This document shows, in pieces, positions 1 to 5,000 of a stretch of DNA of 5,726 bases; the stretch's first letter is position 1; every line of letters begins with the position of its first letter. The notes under the pieces are model-generated. The model saw only the letters and a program-made list of their open reading frames with translations. It did no database searches and was not told the origin of the DNA. The stretch is from contig DAOVZV010000092.1 in assembly GCA_030634925.1 (NCBI GenBank), positions 1 to 5,726 of the forward strand, written 5' to 3'. The stretch is from Sulfurovum sp. GTDB taxonomy: Bacteria; Campylobacterota; Campylobacteria; Campylobacterales; Sulfurovaceae. The translations under genes and the position numbers were made by a program.

Positions 1-262
1 TAGATAATATAGAGTAAAATATACTTACCATATATGGAGAGAGTAGTATAGTAGAAAATATTGAATTATGATGGATATAACAGTCTCTAGTACATACTCT
101 TTGCTTCATTTTTTTGTCTATATAGCTATAGCTAATTACAAACCATATCAATATAGGAGAGATGAGGGCTAGACAACTAAGCATATAAAAGTTATGCCAA
201 CTAAAAAGTACTATAGATATGGTAATAGTCGAACCTATGATTAGTTTGATATAATTTATAAT
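1..262 (-). CDS. Unrecognised membrane protein, N-terminal part, runs off left edge; start codon uncertain
   Basis: This frame stays open on the minus strand from inside the AsmA-like gene to the window edge, giving 87 codons here and no stop. The translation is very hydrophobic: likely membrane segments at about residues 3-21 and 26-46, a short polar loop containing DKKMKQRVCTRDC, and a third hydrophobic stretch at about 67-86. An AGGAG sequence at 268-272, overlapping the stop codon of the AsmA-like gene, is well placed for a ribosome binding site. The only possible initiators at the right distance are ATT at 260-262 or ATA at 257-259. The first in-frame ATG is at 182-184, has no ribosome binding site, and would remove the first membrane segment. 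I found no in-frame ATG, GTG or TTG upstream as far as the previous stop. The gene would be co-transcribed with the AsmA-like gene. I do not recognise the family. It could be a real gene with a rare start, or one whose start is mutated or wrongly sequenced. Confidence 0.5.
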   Translation of the reverse strand, partial: MINYIKLIIGSTITISIVLFSWHNFYMLSCLALISPILIWFVISYSYIDKKMKQRVCTRDCYIHHNSIFSTILLSPYMVSIFYSILS

Positions 263-267
263 AGTTA

Positions 268-272
268 CTCCT
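268..272 (-). promoter_or_regulatory. Ribosome binding site AGGAG for the left-edge membrane protein
   Basis: On the minus strand AGGAG overlaps the TAG stop of the AsmA-like gene and lies 5 bases before ATT (260-262) and 8 bases before ATA (257-259). This spacing is what supports starting the next gene here rather than at the ATG at 182-184. It also implies translational coupling to the AsmA-like gene. Confidence 0.5.
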
Positions 273-2595
273 ATTGATTGATGATATGACTTGGTGACTG
301 TAGAGTTCTTTTGATTAGATTTAATGGAAGTGTGAGTATATCCGATGCTACATTTGTCTCTACTATTGGCTTTTTGATTTTTCCATTGATTTTGAGTCCG
401 ACGGTCATACTCTTGTCTTTGCCCATCAATATATATCCTAGAAGTGGCAAACTTCCAACTACTTTGCCCAATTCTCTACCGACTTGAACAGCCAAATTCA
501 TATCTATAGTGCCTTTTTTGATATTTAGATTACCTTTACCTACAATAGTCGCAGATGAGCCTTTGATATATATGGAATCAAATATTATTTTGTGTGTGCC
601 TATCATTCTGTAGTTTATCACTCCATCTATTATATTGAAACCTTTTTTGGAGAACCCTGGGTCTTGTAGTACGGCTAGGGCAGGGAGAGTATTGATAAAA
701 GCCAATGTATTATTATATGCCTTGAAATCTTTCATCACACCACCTTCTATGATTATCTCTCCTTTCATCGTCTTTTTGGGATTTCCCGATTTGTGAAGAG
801 AGTATCTACCACCTTTGAGTCCATCAAAGTCTATGAGAGGATGTAGTATTTTATCTTTGATACGCATAGCACGGATAGATAGTTTATTCCTTTTTTTATT
901 GAACCTGACAATATCACCTTTTGCCAATCCGATAGCTTTGATATTTCCATTTCTTGCTATCTCTATATCATAGCTATCGGTTAGGAGTCTATATTTACCA
1001 TATCGAAGATGGCTATTTTTGCCTATTATTACCATCTTTTTATTACTTTTATTTGATTTTGATTTAGTTTTTAGAAGCTTTTTTAGGTCTATATTTATAT
1101 TTTTTATCTTTAGTTGAGACTTTCTTTTATTGTAGTAAAATCGTTTGCCAAATGCGTATATATGTGTATTTTTGGGCGTTATTTTACCATTGAATTTTAC
1201 TCTTGTTTTGCATCTATCTCTTTTATCATAAAATGGACAAGATAGCTTTTTGATAACTCCATCAAGTGTATATGTCTTGAAATCTTTGGTCTTTACTAGT
1301 ATATTACCACCTTGTTCTATAAATGCTCCATCAATGAGATATGGTTTTATTCGTCTTAGATTATTTATTTTGATAGTAGTATATTTCTTGCCTCTATTTA
1401 GAGTGAGAGATAGCTTGGGTATCTCTATTTTTGTACCTTTTTTGTATTTTATAGTTACTGGTAGTTTGGTATTTTTGAGTACAAAGACTTTTTTTCTTTT
1501 ACTTTTGATAACTATAGACTTGGTATCAAAAATCAAATCCACCTTTTGAGCTTTTAGGTCTATCTTGCCATTTGCTTTGGCTTTTATATATTTATCTTTT
1601 AGTTTTATATCTTTGAGTGAGATAATACCTTTCTCATAATGCAATTTGCCAGATTGTATAGGTAGATTTATCTCTTTTATAATCACATCACCCTTGCCAA
1701 ACTCTACATCACACAAGAATAGATTGACATCATCTACGAGTCCTATTTTGGCGTTGAAATGTGCTTTGAGTTTGCCATTTTCTTGTACAACTGGGATATT
1801 GACCTTATAAGTGTTGATGAGTTTAGCCATAATATCATCAAATCTAGTGTGCATAAAGATATTTATAATTAGTATAGGATTATCACTTGCTAAGTTTTTT
1901 ACAGCTACATCACTTTTGGCTAGACTCTTGCCCTCATATACTGGGTCATGCAAATCAAAGTATAATCGCTCATCTGCATAAGTGAGTATAAAATGACTTG
2001 TAATAATAGGAGATAATTTTTCTTTGAAGTGTATATCAGCACTCATAAAAAGCATATTGGCCTTGAGTTTATCTATATCTATCTCAAATTTACCATCTAT
2101 CATATCTCCTGTGCCACTTAGAGATAATAGCCTATAACCTTTTGTCTGTACTTTCTCCAATATCCAACTCTTAATCTCATCAGATAACTCTACTTTGTCT
2201 ATAATCGCTTTGATATTTTTGAACCTATTACTTTGTAGAGAGAACTTTATATGTTTATCTACTTTAGTTACATTGAAATCAAGCACAATATCACTTAACT
2301 TACCATAACCTTTGGCAGATATTTCATCTCTGTACAAATCATATTTTATATTGGCTTTTATAGTTATATTGTGTTCTTTGATATAGATTTTATCTATAGT
2401 AGATTTGAGTATCAGGTTTTTATTGAGTTTGATGTATAATCCACTTAAATTATATTTGGGAAGTTTGAGTGTATCCATAGATATACCAACTCTTAAAGAT
2501 ACAAATATAGATATTAAAAAAAGGATTATAAAAATGATGATATTTCTAAAGAGGATATGGCTATTGGCAAAAAACATTACACTTGTCTTTATCAT
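271..2595 (-). CDS. AsmA/YhdP-like (DUF3971-type) envelope protein
   Basis: A 774-residue protein with one N-terminal membrane anchor (about residues 17-36) and a long, Lys-rich, beta-rich remainder expected in the periplasm. Its C-terminal third (about 590-750) has the typical layout of AsmA-like/DUF3971 C-terminal domains: a KGEIIIEGGVMKDF strand, NTLAFINTLPAL, a KGFNIIDG turn, and VVGSLPLLGYILMGKDKS followed by a VGLKINGKIKKPIVE strand. In Escherichia coli the relatives YhdP, TamB and YdbH are implicated in phospholipid movement between inner and outer membrane; a similar role here is inferred. The protein is shorter than YhdP (about 1,270 residues) and has three Cys (295, 453, 462), the last two in a CPFYDKRDRC segment that could form a disulphide. 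The start at 2595 is preferred because AAAAGG lies 8 bases upstream; Met7 (2577) has a weaker site. The 5' end overlaps divergent mltG by 62 bp. Confidence 0.75.
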   Translation of the reverse strand: MIKTSVMFFANSHILFRNIIIFIILFLISIFVSLRVGISMDTLKLPKYNLSGLYIKLNKNLILKSTIDKIYIKEHNITIKANIKYDLYRDEISAKGYGKLSDIVLDFNVTKVDKHIKFSLQSNRFKNIKAIIDKVELSDEIKSWILEKVQTKGYRLLSLSGTGDMIDGKFEIDIDKLKANMLFMSADIHFKEKLSPIITSHFILTYADERLYFDLHDPVYEGKSLAKSDVAVKNLASDNPILIINIFMHTRFDDIMAKLINTYKVNIPVVQENGKLKAHFNAKIGLVDDVNLFLCDVEFGKGDVIIKEINLPIQSGKLHYEKGIISLKDIKLKDKYIKAKANGKIDLKAQKVDLIFDTKSIVIKSKRKKVFVLKNTKLPVTIKYKKGTKIEIPKLSLTLNRGKKYTTIKINNLRRIKPYLIDGAFIEQGGNILVKTKDFKTYTLDGVIKKLSCPFYDKRDRCKTRVKFNGKITPKNTHIYAFGKRFYYNKRKSQLKIKNINIDLKKLLKTKSKSNKSNKKMVIIGKNSHLRYGKYRLLTDSYDIEIARNGNIKAIGLAKGDIVRFNKKRNKLSIRAMRIKDKILHPLIDFDGLKGGRYSLHKSGNPKKTMKGEIIIEGGVMKDFKAYNNTLAFINTLPALAVLQDPGFSKKGFNIIDGVINYRMIGTHKIIFDSIYIKGSSATIVGKGNLNIKKGTIDMNLAVQVGRELGKVVGSLPLLGYILMGKDKSMTVGLKINGKIKKPIVETNVASDILTLPLNLIKRTLQSPSHIINQ
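2435..2440 (+). promoter_or_regulatory. Candidate -10 box (TATAAT) for mltG, inside the AsmA-like gene
   Basis: A perfect TATAAT follows a T-rich stretch (2416-2430) and sits about 95 bases before the mltG start. Transcription would start near 2447. Any mltG promoter must lie within the AsmA-like gene because the two 5' ends overlap. This one is chosen by sequence match only. Confidence 0.35.
2521..2525 (+). promoter_or_regulatory. Ribosome binding site AAGGA of mltG
   Basis: AAGGA lies 8 bases before the ATG at 2534 and 11 before the ATG at 2537. This fixes the start at 2534 and argues against the upstream in-frame ATG at 2405, which would add 43 residues ahead of the membrane anchor. Confidence 0.65.
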
Positions 2596-3475
2596 ATCTA
2601 TAGCCTTTTATACTACAATACCAATCGAGACTAAACCAACTATCTATATCCCAAAAGGTTCTATAACTCACATTATATCACACCTAACAAAAAAAGGCTT
2701 GGCACTTACTCCTATAGATAAATATATACTAAGAATGATAGGAAATCCCAAATCAGGATGGGTAGATATAGGACAAAAAAGGCTAAATCGTATAGATTTT
2801 TTATATCAAATCAGCTATCCAAAATCCAAAATACAAAAAATCACACTCATACCAGGAGAGACAAGAGAGATTTTCTTTGGCTTAATATCCAAACAACTAA
2901 ACCTAGACAAAGAGATACTAGATAAATACTACAAAGAGTTATCACCATATCCAGAAGCAGGTATATATCCAGACACATATCATCTACCCTATGGCATAAA
3001 AGAGAAAAACCTAATAACATTTCTGATAAAACTCTCCGAAAAAAAGTACAAAAAACTATCTACTGAAATATACGGAGACTACAATCAGACAAGATGGCTA
3101 AAGATACTAACAATAGCCTCAATCATACAAAAAGAAGCAGGAAGCAAAAAAGAGATGCCAATAGTCTCATCCGTAATATATAATCGCCTAGCCAAAAATA
3201 TGAGATTACAGATGGATGGTACACTAAACTACGGTAAATACTCACACATCAAAGTAACCTCAAAACGAATAAAAGAAGACAAAACAAGCTTCAACACATA
3301 CAAGAAAAAAGGTCTCCCACACTCACCAATAGGTGCAGTATCAATCACAGCCATCAAATCAGCCATCAACCCAGCCAAAACAAACTACCTATACTTTATG
3401 CTAAACAAAGACGGAGTACACGACTTTACAGATACATTTAAAAAGCATAGGAGAAATATTAGGAATGCGAATTAA
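2534..3475 (+). CDS. mltG: Endolytic murein transglycosylase MltG (YceG-like)
   Basis: MltG cleaves nascent glycan strands next to the inner membrane, leaving a 1,6-anhydro end, and is thought to limit strand length. This copy has 313 residues (Escherichia coli MltG has 340). A short basic N-terminus and a membrane anchor (about 15-31) precede the LysM-like subdomain, seen as IYIPKGSITHIISHLTKKG (38-55), a second IPGETREIFFGLI repeat (106-118) and GIYPDTYHLPYG (143-154). The catalytic block is ASIIQKEAG (195-203), with the general acid Glu at 201 aligned to E. coli Glu218. The VIYNRL and MRLQMDGTLNYG segment (214-234), NTY (254-256), GLPHSPI (260-266) and HDFTDTFKKH (296-305) complete the YceG signature, so all expected active-site elements are present. 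The sense strand is markedly C-rich over G, unlike birA. The gene overlaps the AsmA-like gene by 62 bp at its 5' end and the GNAT gene by 4 bp at its 3' end. Confidence 0.93.
   Translation: MMIFLKRIWLLAKNITLVFIISIAFYTTIPIETKPTIYIPKGSITHIISHLTKKGLALTPIDKYILRMIGNPKSGWVDIGQKRLNRIDFLYQISYPKSKIQKITLIPGETREIFFGLISKQLNLDKEILDKYYKELSPYPEAGIYPDTYHLPYGIKEKNLITFLIKLSEKKYKKLSTEIYGDYNQTRWLKILTIASIIQKEAGSKKEMPIVSSVIYNRLAKNMRLQMDGTLNYGKYSHIKVTSKRIKEDKTSFNTYKKKGLPHSPIGAVSITAIKSAINPAKTNYLYFMLNKDGVHDFTDTFKKHRRNIRNAN
2604..2609 (-). promoter_or_regulatory. Ribosome binding site AAAAGG of the AsmA-like gene
   Basis: The minus strand reads AAAAGG, then eight bases, then the ATG at 2593-2595. It lies inside the mltG coding sequence and is the main reason for choosing the longer start, which produces the 62-bp overlap. 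Confidence 0.55.
2672..2677 (-). promoter_or_regulatory. Candidate -10 box (TATAAT) for the AsmA-like gene, inside mltG
   Basis: The minus strand carries a perfect TATAAT preceded by a T run (complement of 2689-2699) about 12-20 bases upstream, which resembles the T-rich promoters of Campylobacterota that lack a clear -35. Transcription would begin near 2665, leaving a leader of about 70 bases. In an AT-rich genome a TATAAT can occur by chance, so this is only a candidate. Confidence 0.4.
3472..3475. other. Shared TTAA: overlapping stop codons of convergent mltG and the GNAT gene
   Basis: The palindrome TTAA provides TAA for mltG (3473-3475, plus) and TAA for the GNAT gene (3472-3474, minus). 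There is no intergenic space and no hairpin-plus-T-run terminator at the junction, so each transcript must end inside, or read through into, the opposite gene. Confidence 0.85.
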
Positions 3476-4050
3476 GTAAGAGGATAGTACATCTTGACAT
3501 TTTGTTTCTGGCTATTTTGGTCAAGTAATACAAAACTATTAGGTTCATTTTTATAAAACTCAATTACCTCTTGAATATTAACAGAGTCTAAGATGATAAA
3601 TCTACCACCTATAATTTGATAGCTCTCTCGTATAGTAGCAATAGCATCATCTAGGATATTTTGTCCTATTTTATATTTACAATAAGTTGTTTTACCAAGT
3701 TGTGCGATGAGGTAACACGGAATAATTTCTCTATTTTTATCTATTCCATCAAGCTTTTTAATGATACTTTTACTTAATCCATCTGTATGAAGTGCTTTTA
3801 GTGTGATAGTAAAATAGGCTACGACTATAACATCCCTATCTTGCAGTTCCAAATATAGATAAGTGCGTGTAATAGCTCGTTTTTCTGATTGTATGGCTTT
3901 ATCAGGTGTTATTAAAAACTCTTCAAGGTCTGGATTTTTGATACATTTAAATGTAGAGAGCAGTTTTTCTATCTTCTTTTGAGGATGTTGTTTCAATAGC
4001 TCATTAAGAGCTACAAAACTTAGGCTATTATAATAATCTTTTATAGTCAT
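3472..4050 (-). CDS. GNAT-fold acetyltransferase, probable toxin-type partner of the upstream small gene
   Basis: A 192-residue protein that resembles a group of GNAT acetyltransferases often found on mobile DNA. The visible order is: SEKRAITRTYLYLE (55-68) and a VIVVAYFTITLKAL strand (74-87), PCYLIAQLGK (111-120) as the central strand, KIGQNILDDAIATI (127-140) in the place of the acetyl-CoA pyrophosphate loop and following helix, GGRFIILDSVN (148-158), then IEFYKN (163-168) with Tyr166 in the place of the catalytic tyrosine of GNAT toxins. The loop keeps a glycine but is degenerate compared with the usual Q/RxxGxG/A. TacT/AtaT-type GNAT toxins acetylate the amino group of aminoacyl-tRNA; that this one does so is inference from fold, size and pairing. 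It lies 14 bp after the small gene. There is no good ribosome binding site before its ATG (the nearest AGG is about 14 bases upstream), suggesting coupled translation. Its TAA shares TTAA with the mltG stop. Confidence 0.7.
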   Translation of the reverse strand: MTIKDYYNSLSFVALNELLKQHPQKKIEKLLSTFKCIKNPDLEEFLITPDKAIQSEKRAITRTYLYLELQDRDVIVVAYFTITLKALHTDGLSKSIIKKLDGIDKNREIIPCYLIAQLGKTTYCKYKIGQNILDDAIATIRESYQIIGGRFIILDSVNIQEVIEFYKNEPNSFVLLDQNSQKQNVKMYYPLT

Positions 4051-4064
4051 AAGGTATTTAAAGC

Positions 4065-4247
4065 CTAAAGAGCTGTAAGGGCTTTATTAATTTCTTGATT
4101 AAGACCTTTTTTTCTAATACTCTTTCGTTTGGCTCGTTTAGTTTTTGAGACTTCTACCTTTTTTAAATATAACTTACTTGTAGCATATTTTAAAGCTTTT
4201 TCATGTTCTTGTGTAAGTGTCATTTTTTCATATATTGAATTTGTCAT
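4065..4247 (-). CDS. Small basic protein, candidate antitoxin of the GNAT gene
   Basis: A 60-residue protein read from an ATG with a strong AAAGGGG ribosome binding site (4253-4259, 5-base spacing). The N-terminal half (about 8-30) looks helical, with LTQEHEKALKYATSKLYLKK. Residues 29-47 are dense in Lys and Arg (KTKRAKRKSIRKK), and the end (50-60) is again helical. I do not recognise the family. It does not look like the ribbon-helix-helix DUF1778 antitoxins that usually accompany TacT-type toxins. Its position first in the operon, its size and the 14-bp gap to the GNAT gene fit a type II antitoxin that could bind DNA or RNA through the basic patch, but this is inferred from context. A shorter start at Met9 (4223) is possible but lacks a comparable ribosome binding site. 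It could alternatively be a substrate or modulator of the acetyltransferase. Confidence 0.6.
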   Translation of the reverse strand: MTNSIYEKMTLTQEHEKALKYATSKLYLKKVEVSKTKRAKRKSIRKKGLNQEINKALTAL

Positions 4248-4252
4248 CTTTG

Positions 4253-4259
4253 CCCCTTT
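4253..4259 (-). promoter_or_regulatory. Strong ribosome binding site AAAGGGG of the small basic gene
   Basis: The minus strand reads AAAGGGG five bases before the ATG at 4245-4247. It contrasts with the following GNAT gene, which has no clear site. Strong first gene and weak second gene is an arrangement expected when the first protein must be in excess, as with antitoxins. Confidence 0.6.
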
Positions 4260-4280
4260 CTTTAAATGATGTCTTTTTTT

Positions 4281-4305
4281 ATTATAAGTCTATTATACCA
4301 TAAGT
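4281..4305 (-). promoter_or_regulatory. Promoter region of the small-gene/GNAT operon, with two TATAAT boxes and a repeated ACTTAT
   Basis: Two perfect TATAAT sequences occur on the minus strand at 4292-4297 and 4281-4286, 11 bp apart. They are interleaved with two copies of ACTTAT (4300-4305 and 4284-4289) at a 16-bp period. The upstream box has the more promoter-like surroundings, and transcription from it would start near 4285, giving a leader of about 38 bases. The repeated hexamer overlapping the -10 boxes is a plausible operator for self-repression, which is common in toxin-antitoxin operons. No -35 of good quality is visible. The role of the repeats is inferred. Confidence 0.45.
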
Positions 4306-4311
4306 TAAATT

Positions 4312-4340
4312 TTAATAAATAGAGAAAAAAATGGTATTAT
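4312..4340 (+). promoter_or_regulatory. Candidate promoter of birA-parA
   Basis: TATTAT at 4335-4340 is a one-mismatch -10 box, with TTAATA (4312-4317) 17 bases upstream as a poor -35. The start point would be near 4347, leaving a leader of under 20 bases. It is back to back with the promoter of the GNAT operon, so the 117-bp intergenic region may serve both directions. Weak individual matches keep the confidence low. Confidence 0.3.
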
Positions 4341-4364
4341 TAGATAAAAATATAGGATTAGACT

Positions 4365-5000
4365 ATGGAGATATTATATTTTGATACTATTGACTCTACA
4401 CAGCTTTATTTGGTGGAGAAGATACGAGATGGTAGTATAAAAGCTCCTTTTGCTATTTTGAGTAGAGTACAAGAATTAGGAGTAGGTAGTCGTGACAATG
4501 GTTGGAGTGGAGTAGAGGGGAATTTTTTTGCTTCTTTTGCTGTCTCTTTATCGGATTTGCCTAGTGATTTGCCTCTCTCTTCTGCTTCTATATATTTCTC
4601 TTTTATTATGAAGCAGGTGCTTTTGGAGTATGATAGTCGTGTTTGGTTGAAGTGGCCAAATGATTTTTATTTGGGTGTGGATAAGGTGGGTGGGACTATT
4701 ACTCAAAAGGTGGATGATATTTTGGTTTGTGGTATTGGTATAAATCTCAAAAATGCTCCTGATGGGTACAAAGCACTCTGTGGCGATATTGAAGCCAAAA
4801 AACTCTTTGAAGATTATCTTTTGCAACTAGAGAGATTTCCAAAATGGAAGCAGGTATTTAGTCAATTTGAGATAGAATTTGACTCAAATAGGAATTTTTC
4901 CGTGCATATAGGAAATGAAAGAAAGAGTCTATCAGATGCTATTTTGTGCGAGGATGGCTCTTTGATAATAGAAGAGAAAAAGGTATTTAGTTTAAGATGA
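4365..5000 (+). CDS. birA: Biotin--[acetyl-CoA-carboxylase] ligase, stand-alone catalytic form
   Basis: Makes biotinyl-AMP from biotin and ATP and transfers biotin to a lysine of the acetyl-CoA carboxylase carrier protein in the cytoplasm. The 211-residue protein starts directly with the catalytic fold: the substrate-facing DSTQ (10-13), the biotinyl-AMP loop GVGSRDNGW (39-47, equivalent to GRGRRGRKW of Escherichia coli BirA), GNFFAS (52-57), KWPND (96-100), DKVGGTI (106-112, containing the conserved lysine that contacts biotin) and the strand CGIGINL (122-128). A reduced C-terminal SH3-like part ends the protein. There is no N-terminal helix-turn-helix, so unlike E. coli BirA it should not repress biotin genes. 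AGGA (4354-4357) lies 7 bases before the ATG. The TGA stop overlaps the parA start as ATGA, so the two are translationally linked. The first half is G/T-rich on the sense strand, opposite to mltG. Confidence 0.92.
   Translation: MEILYFDTIDSTQLYLVEKIRDGSIKAPFAILSRVQELGVGSRDNGWSGVEGNFFASFAVSLSDLPSDLPLSSASIYFSFIMKQVLLEYDSRVWLKWPNDFYLGVDKVGGTITQKVDDILVCGIGINLKNAPDGYKALCGDIEAKKLFEDYLLQLERFPKWKQVFSQFEIEFDSNRNFSVHIGNERKSLSDAILCEDGSLIIEEKKVFSLR

Noticed and set aside
1250..1549. Plus-strand open frame of 99 codons inside the AsmA-like gene
   Set aside because: It lies wholly antisense to a well-supported gene, and its hydrophobic translation is what the complement of a Lys-rich AT-rich gene produces. 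No convincing ribosome binding site or family resemblance.
2405..2533. N-terminal extension of mltG from the upstream in-frame ATG at 2405
   Set aside because: It would put 43 unrelated residues ahead of the membrane anchor and deepen the overlap with the AsmA-like gene. The AAGGA site points to 2534, and the resulting length of 313 fits the family.
3472..4364. Insertion sequence or integron carrying the GNAT pair
   Set aside because: No transposase or integrase, and I saw no terminal inverted repeats, target duplication or attC-like hairpin around the pair.
4548..4826. Minus-strand open frame of 92 codons inside birA
   Set aside because: Antisense shadow of birA, whose catalytic motifs are complete; no ribosome binding site or recognisable protein.
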